Source of the DNA: Actinomadura livida
GTDB lineage: Bacteria > Actinomycetota > Actinomycetes > Streptosporangiales > Streptosporangiaceae
Direction of reading: 5' to 3'
DNA length: 64,000 nucleotides
NCBI RefSeq assembly: GCF_014648675.1
Contig: NZ_BMRO01000009.1
Span: forward strand, 1-64,000
Made by a program: the position numbers and the translations under genes. This document shows, piece by piece, positions 25,647-37,944 of this stretch. The notes beneath the pieces are model-generated. The model was not told the origin of the DNA and did not search any database. It saw only the letters and a program-made list of their open reading frames with translations. Numbering within the stretch: position 1 is the stretch's first letter; each line of letters begins with the position of its first letter.

Positions 25647-26555
25647 TCAGTCGCCCACGGGCGTGAAGTCGCGGGCGCCGATGAACTCCGGGCGGGGTGC
25701 CGGTGCCGAGAACGGCTCGACACACGCGTTCTCGACGCTGTTGAACACGATGAACACGTTGGAGCGCGGGAACGGGGTGATGTTCCCGTTCGAGCCGTGC
25801 ATGCAGTTGCAGTCGAACATGGTGGCAGAGCCCGCAGGCCCTGTGAACAGCTCGATCCCGTGCTTTTCGGCGAGGATCGACAGGCTGCTGGGGTCGGGCG
25901 TCCCGATCTCCTGCCCGCGCAGGGACTCCTTGTAGTGGTCGTCCGGCGTCTCCCCGACGCACGCCACGAAGGTCTTGTGGGAACCGGGCATAATCATTAG
26001 CCCGCCATTGTGCACGAAATTCTCCGTGAGCGCGATGGATATGCTCACCGCGCGCATCCGGGGCATGCCGTCCTCGGCGTGCCACGTCTCGAAGTCCGAG
26101 TGCCAGTAGAAGTCCTTGCCGTTGAAGCCCGGCTTGTAGTTGACCCGGCTCTGGTGGACGTACACATCGGAGCCGAGCAGTTGCCGGGCCCGGCCGACGA
26201 CGCGGGGGTCGCGGACGAGGCCGGCGAAGACCTCACTGATCTTGTGGATCTCGAAGATCGAGCGGACCTCGTCCGATCCGCGCTCGGTGACCGTGCGCTC
26301 GTCGGCGAGGATCTGCGGGTCCGCGGACAGCCGGCGCAGCTCGGCGCGGTAGTCCTCGACCTCCTCCGGCGAGATCAGCTGGTCGACCGTCAGGAAGCCG
26401 TCGGCCTCGTAGGAGTCGAGGGTGGAGCGGTCGATCGGGCCGTCCTCCGGCGCGCCGTAGACGACGGGGTCCTGCCGGTACAGCAGCGCCGCCTCGGCGG
26501 CCTTCCGGGTGGGGTAGGTGTCGTCGATCGTCGGATGCGACTCGATGATGCTCAT
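25647..26555 (-). CDS. ectD: Ectoine hydroxylase
   Basis: A 302-residue Fe(II)/2-oxoglutarate dioxygenase that converts ectoine to 5-hydroxyectoine. The iron facial triad is visible as WHSD (His-x-Asp) in [16 protein letters not shown] and the distal His in [16 protein letters not shown] lies near the C-terminus, typical for EctD. Length matches the family. Its ATG overlaps the ectC stop by four bases, so ectC and ectD are translationally coupled. Confidence 0.95.
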   Translation of the reverse strand: MSIIESHPTIDDTYPTRKAAEAALLYRQDPVVYGAPEDGPIDRSTLDSYEADGFLTVDQLISPEEVEDYRAELRRLSADPQILADERTVTERGSDEVRSIFEIHKISEVFAGLVRDPRVVGRARQLLGSDVYVHQSRVNYKPGFNGKDFYWHSDFETWHAEDGMPRMRAVSISIALTENFVHNGGLMIMPGSHKTFVACVGETPDDHYKESLRGQEIGTPDPSSLSILAEKHGIELFTGPAGSATMFDCNCMHGSNGNITPFPRSNVFIVFNSVENACVEPFSAPAPRPEFIGARDFTPVGD

Positions 26556-26947
26556 GCGTCCTCCTCCGTCAGCAGCGGGTATACGCCGTTCTCGTCATGG
26601 ACCTCCCGGCCGGTGACGGGCGGGTTGAACACGCAGACGGTCCGCACGTCGGTGTGCGCCCTGAGGGTGTGGTGCTCGTGCTGGTCCAGCAGGTACATCA
26701 CGCCCGGCTCGATCTTGTGCTTCTCGCCGGTCTCGTCGTTGGTCAGCTCTCCCTGGCCCTCGATGCAGTAGACGGCCTCGACGTGGTTCGCGTACCACAT
26801 CTTCGTCTCGGTCCCCGCGTACAGGATCGTCTCGTGCATCGAGAAGCCGACGCCCTCCTTGGCGAGGACGAACCGGCGGCTGCACCACGTGGGCGCCTGC
26901 ACGTCCCGCTCGGTGCCGATGATCTCGTCAAGGGAACGAACGATCAT
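26552..26947 (-). CDS. ectC: L-ectoine synthase
   Basis: A 131-residue cupin that cyclises N-gamma-acetyl-diaminobutyrate to ectoine. Conserved segments are [16 protein letters not shown] at the start, [15 protein letters not shown] (about 51-65) and the metal-binding [10 protein letters not shown] (about 88-97). The gene is separated from ectB by an unusually long gap of 314 bases that contains hairpins, then overlaps ectD. Confidence 0.95.
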   Translation of the reverse strand: MIVRSLDEIIGTERDVQAPTWCSRRFVLAKEGVGFSMHETILYAGTETKMWYANHVEAVYCIEGQGELTNDETGEKHKIEPGVMYLLDQHEHHTLRAHTDVRTVCVFNPPVTGREVHDENGVYPLLTEEDA

Positions 26948-27261
26948 GAATCTCCTCTTTCCGGCTGTGCCCGGGGACCGGGGCCCGCGCAGGGCCCGGT
27001 GCCGCTCGGGCGGTGTTCGCTGGGGTCGTCTTCGTCGCGTTTCACGCGGGTCGCCGGACCGCGTCCGCCAGGTATGTGCCCGGTCAGCCCGTGATCGTCC
27101 CGGGGCACCCGGTCAGGCGGCCCCCGCCGTCCGGAGCCGGACGGCTCAGAGGGCCCGAGGCGGCCCGGAACGACCTGGGGGTGTCCCGGCAGGTCCGGAG
27201 CGGTGCGAGCGGCTCAGTGAGCCGCTGACGGCCCGTTATGACCTAATGTGGGCGGAATTGC
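26948..27261 (-). other. 314-base gap between ectB and ectC with two inverted repeats
   Basis: No gene with normal codon bias is visible. The gap carries CCGTCCGG-AG-CCGGACGG (27127-27144) and AGCGGCTCA-G-TGAGCCGCT (27208-27226). Either could fold in the ect mRNA as an attenuator or processing site, or mark an internal promoter region for ectCD. Confidence 0.45.
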
Positions 27262-28524
27262 TTAGACGGCCACCTTCTGGCGGACGGCCTCCAGCGAGTC
27301 CGAGATGATCTCCAGGCCCTGGCCCAGCTCGGCCTCGGTCGTGGTGAGCGGCGGCAGCAGCTTGACCACCTCGCCCTCCGGACCGGAGGTCTCCATCAGC
27401 AGCCCGCGCTCGAACGCCTCGGCGCACACCTTCGGCGCCATCTCGGCGTCGTTCATCACCAGGCCCCACGCGAGCCCGCGGCCGCGGACGGAGTCGACGG
27501 CGCCGGCGTGCGTGATCGCGATCGACTCCAGGGCCGCCTGGACCTGCTGGCCCTTGGCGAGCGTCTCCTTCTCCATGTCGTCGCCGCCCCAGTAGTCCTC
27601 CAGCGCGCCGACGGCGGTGACGAACGCGGGGTTGAAGCCGCGGAAGGTGCCGTTGTGCTCTCCCGGGTCCCACACGTCCAGCTCGCGCTTCATCAGCGTG
27701 ATCGCGAACGGCAGCCCGTAGCCGCTGAGCGACTTGGACAGGCAGACGATGTCCGGGGTGATCCCGGCCTCCTCGAAGCTGAAGAACGACCCGGTGCGGC
27801 CGCAGCCCATCTGCACGTCGTCGACGATGAGCAGGATCTCGTGCCGGCGGCACAGGTCCGCCAGGCCGCGCAGCCACTCCGGGGTGGCGACGTTGATGCC
27901 GCCCTCGCCCTGGACGGTCTCCACGATCACGGCCGCGGGCTTGTCCAGGCCGCTGCCGCTGTCGTCCAGCATCGTGTCGAACAGCAGGAAGTCGGGCGTC
28001 CGGCCGTCCAGGTAGTTGTCGTAGGGCATCGCGACCCCGTGGCCCAGCGGTACGCCGGCGCCGGTGCGCTTCATCGAATTGCCCGTCACGGCGAGGGCGC
28101 CGAGCGTCATGCCGTGAAAGGCGTTGGTGAAGCTGACGACCGTCTCGCGGCCGGTGTACTTGCGGGCGAGTTTCAGCGCCGCCTCGACCGAGTTGTTGCC
28201 CGCGGGCCCGGGGAACTGGACCTTGTAGTCGAGTCCCCGCGGCTGGAGCACGTACTCGTTGAACCGTTCCAGGAACTCCCGCTTGGCGGAGCTGTACATG
28301 TCGAGGCTGTGGACGATCGCGTCGCTCGCGAGGTAATCCATCAGCCGCCGTTTCAGCTGCGGGTTGTTGTGCCCGTAGTTGAGCGTTCCGGCACCGGCGA
28401 AGAAATCGAGGTAGCTTTTACCGTTCTCGTCGGTCATGTAGCTGCCCTTCGCGGTGGTGAACACCGTGGGCCAGCTGCGGCAGTAACCGCGCACTTCCGA
28501 TTCCAGGCTGGCGAAAACGTCCAT
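27262..28524 (-). CDS. ectB: Diaminobutyrate-2-oxoglutarate aminotransferase
   Basis: A 420-residue class III PLP aminotransferase that makes L-2,4-diaminobutyrate from aspartate semialdehyde. Typical features are FAGAGTLNYGHNNP (about 42-55), the PLP-contact IVDDVQMGCGRTGSFFSFE and the Schiff-base lysine in CLSKSLSGYGLP. GGAGGCAG precedes the ATG at 28524, which decides the start against a long upstream extension. It lies 50 bases downstream of ectA. Confidence 0.95.
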   Translation of the reverse strand: MDVFASLESEVRGYCRSWPTVFTTAKGSYMTDENGKSYLDFFAGAGTLNYGHNNPQLKRRLMDYLASDAIVHSLDMYSSAKREFLERFNEYVLQPRGLDYKVQFPGPAGNNSVEAALKLARKYTGRETVVSFTNAFHGMTLGALAVTGNSMKRTGAGVPLGHGVAMPYDNYLDGRTPDFLLFDTMLDDSGSGLDKPAAVIVETVQGEGGINVATPEWLRGLADLCRRHEILLIVDDVQMGCGRTGSFFSFEEAGITPDIVCLSKSLSGYGLPFAITLMKRELDVWDPGEHNGTFRGFNPAFVTAVGALEDYWGGDDMEKETLAKGQQVQAALESIAITHAGAVDSVRGRGLAWGLVMNDAEMAPKVCAEAFERGLLMETSGPEGEVVKLLPPLTTTEAELGQGLEIISDSLEAVRQKVAV

Positions 28525-28574
28525 GTCTGCCTCCAGGCAGGTTGTCGTGGGGGAGCGGACTGGGATGTGCTGGA

Positions 28575-29123
28575 TCAGTTCGCGTCGGTGATCGGGCCGA
28601 TCCGGAAGAGCACCTCGGGCTCGTGTCCCCCGTCGGGGAAGTGCTCCGTGCCGAACAGCGGACTGCGGGCGACCTCGCAGCCGCGGTCCCGGGCGAACGA
28701 TTCGAACATCGCGGTGGAAGCGGTGTTGTCCGGGGTCACCGTGGCCTCCATGAACCGGTGCCCGCGCGGGGCGAGTCGGTCGGCGAGGTGGTCGAGCATG
28801 CGGCGGGCGAGGCCCTGGCCGCGATGGTCGTGGTCTACGGCGACCTGCCACACGAAGAACGTGTCGGGCCGGGACGGGCGGACGTAGCCGGTGATGAACC
28901 CACAGGGAGCGCCGGCGTCGCATGCCACCACGGAAGTGTCCGCGAAATCGCGGCACCAGAGCGTGTAGCTGTACGGCGAGTTGACGTCCAGGACTCGCGA
29001 GTCCCGGGCCATCCGCCAGAGCTCTGGGCCGTCGGAGAGGCTCGGCTCCTGGAGTTGCACGTCCGCGTTCGTCTCGTTCGGACCGGGGCGTCGGGTCGGT
29101 GATTCCAGGGGTTGCGCTGCCAT
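28575..29123 (-). CDS. ectA: L-2,4-diaminobutyrate N-gamma-acetyltransferase
   Basis: A 182-residue GNAT enzyme that acetylates diaminobutyrate, the second step of ectoine synthesis. The acetyl-CoA loop is VDHDHRGQGLARRMLD (about 96-111); DSRVLDVNSPYSYTLWCRDF is typical of EctA. First gene of the ectABCD-ehuBCDA cluster; its promoter must lie in the long, partly AT-rich region 29124-29410. Confidence 0.93.
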   Translation of the reverse strand: MAAQPLESPTRRPGPNETNADVQLQEPSLSDGPELWRMARDSRVLDVNSPYSYTLWCRDFADTSVVACDAGAPCGFITGYVRPSRPDTFFVWQVAVDHDHRGQGLARRMLDHLADRLAPRGHRFMEATVTPDNTASTAMFESFARDRGCEVARSPLFGTEHFPDGGHEPEVLFRIGPITDAN

Positions 29124-29386
29124 GTCCAGGCAATTTAGCGAATCTCGCGCCGTGATCGCAGAGGAATGTTATCTACGAGATGTTTAGCGGCCCGGCCCAC
29201 TGGGTAGGGTAATAGGCTTTGTCGAATTGGGTGCAATTCGCGAGGGCCCCGCGCGGGCGCTTCCGCGCATTTCTCCGTGTTACGCAGGTGTTACTGGCGA
29301 ACCCGCGGCCGGACGTGCCGGGACGCTTCCTGAACGTCAGCTTAATGTTTTGTCGTGACCGCGCGAGGGGTTTTGTGTATCGGTTG

Positions 29387-29402
29387 TGTGATGTAAGTCA
29401 CA
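29387..29402. promoter_or_regulatory. CRP-like palindrome TGTGA-N6-TCACA
   Basis: TGTGATGTAAGTCACA matches the classical CRP/FNR-superfamily consensus exactly. It lies about 260 bases upstream of ectA in an AT-rich segment; which regulator binds is unknown. Confidence 0.5.
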
Positions 29403-29527
29403 TAAATTCACTGTGAACGTCCCGGGTGCGGCGGGCGTCACGTCGCATCGCGCGAGGTCGTCCGGTCGCGGGCGTGCTGGGACGCGTGTGGAGCAAGGCG
29501 TTGGCGCGGGTTCTGGGAGCCCCCGTC

Positions 29528-29547
29528 CCTGCCCTTCAAGGGGCAGG
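29528..29547. terminator. Hairpin CCTGCCC-TTCAAG-GGGCAGG
   Basis: Seven-base-pair perfect stem with a six-base loop in the ectA/iminopeptidase intergenic region. Direction and role are unclear. Confidence 0.35.
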
Positions 29548-29622
29548 TTCACTCACGAACGGGTAAGAGCGGGATGGCTGAAAGGTAAGGAATCAGGTGT
29601 TTCGGTCACGAGTAGACCGGCC

Positions 29623-29648
29623 GGGGCGCGGCACCGGCGCCGCGCCCC
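29623..29648 (-). terminator. Terminator of the proline iminopeptidase gene
   Basis: GGGGCGCGGC (29623-29632) pairs perfectly with GCCGCGCCCC (29639-29648) around a six-base loop, 72 bases past the iminopeptidase stop codon. Confidence 0.6.
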
Positions 29649-29720
29649 GCACTGTTTATGGACATGTCACAAGTGGGTTACGTGACCCATCCGATTCTGG
29701 TCGGATTCCGCGACCCCGAC

Positions 29721-30725
<1,005 letters not shown>

Positions 30726-30878
30726 TCACACCGTCCCGCGCGGTGTGACCCGCGGCACCCGCCGGACCCGCCGCGGACGGCCCGCACAGGCCCCGAGCAG
30801 GGACGCCGTGTGCGCGGATACCGTGCGAGGATCAAGAAAGTAAACCCCAAACTGGGCAAAGGTTCCGCTGGTCGCGAC

Positions 30879-30884
30879 TAGAGT
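30879..30884 (+). promoter_or_regulatory. Leaderless -10 element TAGAGT
   Basis: TAGAGT lies 7 bases upstream of GTG 30892, at the spacing seen for other leaderless genes here. Confidence 0.4.
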
Positions 30885-30891
30885 GCCTTCA

Positions 30892-31092
30892 GTGAGCGAA
30901 GCGACGAGGCGCAGGGCCGGTGGCGGAGCGAACGAGATGTGCAGACCTACCCCCGCGAACGCGGCCGGACGCCGCCCGGCGAGGAGACGCGTGAGCGAGA
31001 TGACGAGCCGCCGGGCGAGGATCGCCGCGAGCGGGACGAGCAGGGCCATGGCGTTCACGTGGCACCGAGCCGTGAGGCGAGGAGAGCAGTGA
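30892..31092 (+). CDS. Small basic protein (putative), coupled to the coiled-coil gene
   Basis: A 66-residue Arg-rich reading frame beginning VSEATRRRAGGG and repeating a similar VSEMTSRRARIA at about residue 36. A -10 hexamer sits 7 bases before its GTG, and its TGA overlaps the GTG of the following coiled-coil gene (GTGA). Both signs favour a real, leaderless, translationally coupled gene. Against it, the DNA is repetitive and contains a sequence seen in intergenic repeats elsewhere in the window. Not recognised; function unknown. Confidence 0.4.
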   Translation: MSEATRRRAGGGANEMCRPTPANAAGRRPARRRVSEMTSRRARIAASGTSRAMAFTWHRAVRRGEQ

Positions 31093-32900
31093 GTGAGCTG
31101 AACGGATCGGGCGGTTCCCGCGGAGTCCCGGACGCGGGTTCCCCCTGGAACGCGATGGGGCGCGACCCGAACCGCGCGCCCGAGGCGCCGGTGCCGGCCG
31201 CCCAGCAGCCGATCCAGATGTCCAAACCCGCCCAGCAGCAGCCGCAGCAGACCCAGCAGGCCCAGCAGGCCCAGCAGCCGCCCCACCAAGCGCCGCAGGG
31301 GCAGCACGGCCGCCAGGGCCGTCCCGGCGAGCTCGTGCGCGCCGAACTCGTGCGCGCCGAACTCGAGAAGCCCGAGGCCCAGCCCTGGGACATGGTCGAG
31401 CGGCTCCGCCAGATGGCCGACCTCATCGGCGACGCGCTCGCCGCCGGTGAGCGCAAGGTCAGCGAGGTGCAGAGCGAGATCGCCTCGCAGGTGGCGGCCG
31501 TCGCCGCCGAGAAGGAGACGGCCCAGCGTGACGCGGCGGCCGCCTGGGGCGAGGTTCAGCGCGCCCGGGGCCAGGCCGAGCAGGCCGAGCGCCGCGCTGT
31601 CGAGGCCGAGCGCCGCCTGAACGATGCGCAGAACGAGGTCGCCTCGCAGGTGGCGGCCGTCGCCGCCGAGAAGGAGGCCGCCCAGCGTGACGCGGCGGCC
31701 GCCTGGGGCGAGGTTCAGCGCGCCCGGGGCCAGGCCGAGCAGGCCGAGCGCCGCGCCGTGGAGGCCGAGCGCCAGTTCGCCGACGCCGACCGCCGTATCG
31801 CCGAGGTCCAGAACGAGGCCGTCACGCAGATCGCCGCGCTCCAGACCGAGAAGGAGAACGCGCAGCGGGACGCCGCCGCCGCGTGGAACCAGGCGCAGCA
31901 GGGCCGCGCCCAGGCCGACCAGGCCCGCGGCCAGGCCGAGCAGGCGCGCATCCAGGCCGACCAGGCCCGCGCGCAGGCCGAGCAGACCCGCGCGCAGATG
32001 GAGCAGGTGCAGGGCCAGGTCGAGCAGGCCGAGCGCCGCGTCGCCGAGGCCGAGGCCACCGTCCGGCAGGCCATCCAGCAGCGCGACGCCATGAGCGAGG
32101 CCCGCGACGACGCGCTCCGCGCCGTCGAGGAGGCCGTCACCGGGCGCCGCTCCGCCGAGGCGGAACGCGACCGCGTGGCCGAGCAGGCCGGCGAGCTGTC
32201 ACGCAGCCTGGAGTCCGCCCACGCCGAGCTGTCGGCGCTGCGCGCCAAGGTCACCGACGCCGAGATGACCGCGCAGAACCTGCAACACGCCATCGTCGCG
32301 GCCGGGCAGGAGACCGACGAGTCCCGCCGCCGCGCCGAGGTCGCCGAGCACCGCGCCCAGGAGAACGAGCGCCGCGCCATCGAGGCGGAACGCCGTGCCC
32401 AAGAGGCCGAGCGCCGCTTCCAGGAGGCCGTGGGACGGGCCGAGAACGCCGAGGCCGAGCGCCAGCAGGCCCTCGACACCGCTTCGCAATCGCTGGAGGC
32501 CGCCAAGAAGGCCGAGCGCGAGCGCGACGGCAACGCCAAGGCCAAGGAGGCCGCCGAGCGGGCCCGCGAGGCCGCCGTCCAGGCCCAGGCACGCGCCGAG
32601 TCCGAGCTGACCCTGGCCCGCGGCCGCGCCGACCAGGCCGGCCGCGAACGCGACAAGGCCGTCGCGGCCATGCGCCAGATGGCCGCCGAACGCGACGCCA
32701 TCGCCGAGAAGCTGGCCGAACGCGACCAGTGGGTGGATCAACTGGCCCAGGCCGTCACCGAGCAGCGCGCCCAGATCGCCGAACTCTCCCAGGAACGCGA
32801 CGCCGCCCGCACCGCCGCCGACCAGGCCCGCTCCCTGATCGACGAACTGACCCGCCAACTCCGCACCATAATGCCCACCGCAGCCACCCCCCGCCTCTAA
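31089..32900 (+). CDS. Long coiled-coil protein (Scy/FilP-like architecture)
   Basis: A 603-residue protein. Residues 1-80 are disordered and rich in Gln, Pro and Ala; a short amphipathic region (WDMVERLRQMADLIGDAL, about 99-116) follows; from about 120 to 590 the sequence is almost pure Ala/Glu/Arg/Gln coiled coil with no membrane segment. Internal 53-residue repeats (about 131-183, 184-236 and a diverged third) are nearly identical at DNA level. The design recalls the actinobacterial polarity and cytoskeletal proteins Scy, FilP and DivIVA, which organise tip growth, but no specific domain proves this. The GTG at 31089 overlaps the preceding small ORF. Confidence 0.75.
   Translation: MSELNGSGGSRGVPDAGSPWNAMGRDPNRAPEAPVPAAQQPIQMSKPAQQQPQQTQQAQQAQQPPHQAPQGQHGRQGRPGELVRAELVRAELEKPEAQPWDMVERLRQMADLIGDALAAGERKVSEVQSEIASQVAAVAAEKETAQRDAAAAWGEVQRARGQAEQAERRAVEAERRLNDAQNEVASQVAAVAAEKEAAQRDAAAAWGEVQRARGQAEQAERRAVEAERQFADADRRIAEVQNEAVTQIAALQTEKENAQRDAAAAWNQAQQGRAQADQARGQAEQARIQADQARAQAEQTRAQMEQVQGQVEQAERRVAEAEATVRQAIQQRDAMSEARDDALRAVEEAVTGRRSAEAERDRVAEQAGELSRSLESAHAELSALRAKVTDAEMTAQNLQHAIVAAGQETDESRRRAEVAEHRAQENERRAIEAERRAQEAERRFQEAVGRAENAEAERQQALDTASQSLEAAKKAERERDGNAKAKEAAERAREAAVQAQARAESELTLARGRADQAGRERDKAVAAMRQMAAERDAIAEKLAERDQWVDQLAQAVTEQRAQIAELSQERDAARTAADQARSLIDELTRQLRTIMPTAATPRL
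31481..31785 (+). repeat. 159-bp tandem DNA repeat inside the coiled-coil gene
   Basis: Bases 31481-31626 recur at 31640-31785 with very few differences, an offset of 159 (53 codons). The conservation at silent positions points to recent duplication or gene conversion. Confidence 0.8.
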
Positions 32901-35683
<2,783 letters not shown>

Positions 35684-35753
35684 CCGGGATGGGGCCCCGC
35701 GCCGGGCCGGAGGGGGCATGATGGGCGGGACTCCGTAGCCACGCCCGGAAGAG

Positions 35754-36830
35754 GTGCCGCAACTGAACACTCTTCATCCCCGGTCGCCGGCGACGGGTGC
35801 CGGCTGCGGCGACAGGCCGGATGAAACGGACGCGCTGCCCGCGGGCCCGCCGCCCGGGAGGTCCGTGCGCCCGGCCGCGCGGGACGCGGGCGCCGGTTCC
35901 GCGCTCGGCGCCACCGTGCGCACCTACCTCGGGCACCTCGCGGTCGAGCGGGGCCTGGCCGCCAACACCCTCAGCTCCTACCGCCGCGACCTGCGGCGCT
36001 ACGTGCAGGTCCAGGACGGCCGGGGCCGCGCGGACATCGCCGACATCACCGAGGGCGACGTCCGGGCCTACCTGGTGAGCCTGCGGGAGGGCGACGCGGA
36101 CCATCCGCCGCTGTCGGCGGGGTCGGCGGCGCGGGCGCTCGCCGCCGTCCGCGGGCTGCACCGCTTCGCGCTGCGCGAGGGCCTGGCGGCGGGGGACCCC
36201 GCGCACGACGTCAAGCCGCCGACGCCGCCGCGGCGGCTGCCCAAGGCGATCTCCCTGGCGGAGGTGGAGCGGCTGCTCGCCGCGGCGGACGCGCCGTCCG
36301 GCGGCGACACCGGCACCGCCCGCGGCCTGCGCGACCGGGCGCTGCTGGAGCTGCTGTACGGGTCGGGCGCCCGGATCTCCGAGGCCGTCGGCCTGGACGT
36401 CGACGACCTCGACCTGCGGGACGGGTTCGCCCGCGTCGCCGGAAAGGGCGGCAAGGCGCGGGTCGTGCCCATCGGCGACTACGCCCGGGAGGCCGTGGAC
36501 GCCTATCTGGTGCGGGCCCGTCCCGAACTCGCCCGGGCGGGGCGGGGCGGCCCGGCGCTGTTCCTGAACGCGCGCGGCGGCCGGCTGTCGCGGCAGGGCG
36601 CGTGGATGGTGCTGCGCGCGGCCGCCGACCGGGCGCACCTGTCGGAGGTGTCCCCGCACACGCTGCGGCACTCGTTCGCGACCCACCTGCTCGACGGCGG
36701 CGCAGACGTCCGCGTCGTGCAGGAACTGCTCGGGCACGCCTCCGTCACCACGACGCAGGTCTACACGCTGGTCACCGTCCAGTTGCTGCGCGAGGTCTAC
36801 GCCACTTCGCATCCGCGCGCCAGAAGCTGA
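35754..36830 (+). CDS. xerD: Tyrosine recombinase XerD
   Basis: A 358-residue site-specific recombinase that with XerC resolves chromosome dimers. The SAM-like core-binding domain covers about 50-150 ([20 protein letters not shown]), the catalytic domain 165-355. Catalytic residues visible are Arg in GSGARISE, His-x-x-Arg in [12 protein letters not shown], His in [10 protein letters not shown] and the Tyr of QVYT. The first ~45 residues are Pro/Arg-rich and absent from most XerD proteins, so a start further in (GTG near residue 38) is possible. Confidence 0.92.
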   Translation: MPQLNTLHPRSPATGAGCGDRPDETDALPAGPPPGRSVRPAARDAGAGSALGATVRTYLGHLAVERGLAANTLSSYRRDLRRYVQVQDGRGRADIADITEGDVRAYLVSLREGDADHPPLSAGSAARALAAVRGLHRFALREGLAAGDPAHDVKPPTPPRRLPKAISLAEVERLLAAADAPSGGDTGTARGLRDRALLELLYGSGARISEAVGLDVDDLDLRDGFARVAGKGGKARVVPIGDYAREAVDAYLVRARPELARAGRGGPALFLNARGGRLSRQGAWMVLRAAADRAHLSEVSPHTLRHSFATHLLDGGADVRVVQELLGHASVTTTQVYTLVTVQLLREVYATSHPRARS

Positions 36831-36863
36831 TCGGGCAAATCGCGACGTTCGGCGCGCGTCGGC

Positions 36864-36892
36864 TTGAGACCCGGCACCGGCGGCCCTAGAGT
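36864..36892 (+). promoter_or_regulatory. Promoter of the parA-scpAB operon
   Basis: TTGAGA (36864-36869), 17 bases, TAGAGT (36887-36892): a good vegetative promoter about 44 bases before the GTG at 36936. Confidence 0.65.
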
Positions 36893-36935
36893 CCCCGTTC
36901 TGGATGGCATTTCCGGGCCACCGGGGAGGGATCTG

Positions 36936-37847
36936 GTGACCAGCACAAACGGTGCGGATGGAGTCCTATCCTCCGCCACCATAGAGACCGATCCGAGCAG
37001 GGGGCTCGGGCCGACTCAGCGGCCCGTGCCGGTGTTCCCGGAGCCCGAACCCCTGGCTGAGCACGGACCCGCGCGGATCGTGGCCGTGTGCAACCAGAAG
37101 GGCGGCGTCGGCAAGACGACCACGACGATCAACCTGGGCGCGGCGCTCGCCGAGTACGGCCGCCGCATCCTGCTCGTCGACTTCGACCCGCAGGGCGCCC
37201 TGTCGGTCGGGCTCGGCAAGGGCGACCCGCGCCAGCTCGACGTGACGATCCACAACCTGCTGCTCGAACGCGACACCGAGTGGGAGGACATCGTCATCGA
37301 GACCGGTGTCGACGGGATGGACCTGCTGCCGAGCAACATCGACCTGTCGGGCGCGGAGGTCCAGCTCGTCCACGAGGTCGGCCGCGAGTACATCCTCCAG
37401 GGGGCGCTGAAGTCGGCCGTCGAGCACTACGACTACATCCTCATCGACTGCCAGCCGTCGCTCGGCCTGCTCACCGTCAACGCGCTGGCGGCCAGCGACG
37501 GCGTGCTGATCCCGCTGGAGTGCGAGTACTTCGCGATGCGCGGTGTCGCGCTGCTGATGGAGACCATCGAGAAGGTGCAGGGCCGCATCAACCCGCACCT
37601 CGTCATCGACGGCGTCCTCGGCACCATGTACGACTCGCGGACGCTGCACACCCGCGAGGTCCTCGGGCGCATCGTCGAGGCGTTCGGCGAGAAGGTGTTC
37701 CACACCGTCATCAACCGGACGGTCCGCTTCCCGGACGCGACGGTCGCCGGGGAGCCGATCACCTACTTCGACCCCAACTCGATGGGCGCGAACGCCTACC
37801 GCGGGCTCGCGCGGGAGGTTCTGGGACGGTGGGCCCTCACAGGGTGA
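36936..37847 (+). CDS. ParA/Soj family ATPase
   Basis: A 303-residue deviant-Walker ATPase. KGGVGKTTTTINLG (about 55-68) is the Walker A' motif, DFDPQGAL the A'' region and ILIDCQPSLG the Walker B. The GTG at 36936 follows GGGGAGGG and is preferred over the long frame from 36864, which overlaps the promoter. No ParB lies beside it. In actinobacteria this ParA-like gene sits before scpA and scpB, suggesting a role in chromosome organisation distinct from the oriC-proximal parAB. Confidence 0.92.
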   Translation: MTSTNGADGVLSSATIETDPSRGLGPTQRPVPVFPEPEPLAEHGPARIVAVCNQKGGVGKTTTTINLGAALAEYGRRILLVDFDPQGALSVGLGKGDPRQLDVTIHNLLLERDTEWEDIVIETGVDGMDLLPSNIDLSGAEVQLVHEVGREYILQGALKSAVEHYDYILIDCQPSLGLLTVNALAASDGVLIPLECEYFAMRGVALLMETIEKVQGRINPHLVIDGVLGTMYDSRTLHTREVLGRIVEAFGEKVFHTVINRTVRFPDATVAGEPITYFDPNSMGANAYRGLAREVLGRWALTG

Positions 37848-37944
37848 GGTCTCCCGTGTTACAAAGTCGGCGAGGCCGTCGCCGCGGCGAGCACGGACGC
37901 CGTAGGCCGCGGTAGCACAGGATCCCGGTCCGCCGCCCGGCCCG

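Larger units (their letters stand above)
29124..29720. promoter_or_regulatory. Long intergenic region upstream of ectA
   Basis: 597 bases without a convincing gene. The stretch 29130-29260 and 29335-29412 is markedly AT-richer than the surroundings and is the likely ectA promoter/regulatory zone (transcription leftwards). It contains a CRP-like palindrome and, nearer the iminopeptidase gene, two hairpins listed separately. Confidence 0.5.

Noticed and set aside
27013-27228. 71-codon plus-strand frame inside the ectB-ectC gap
   Set aside because: Antisense to the ect transcript, no ribosome-binding site; the inverted repeats explain the sequence better.
29219-29416. 65-codon plus-strand frame upstream of ectA
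   Set aside because: Covers the AT-rich regulatory zone and has no start signals.
29540-29620. Possible riboswitch upstream of ectA
   Set aside because: GGATGGCTGAAAGGTAAGG loosely recalls known switches, but the plus orientation has no gene downstream and the pairing of known classes is absent.
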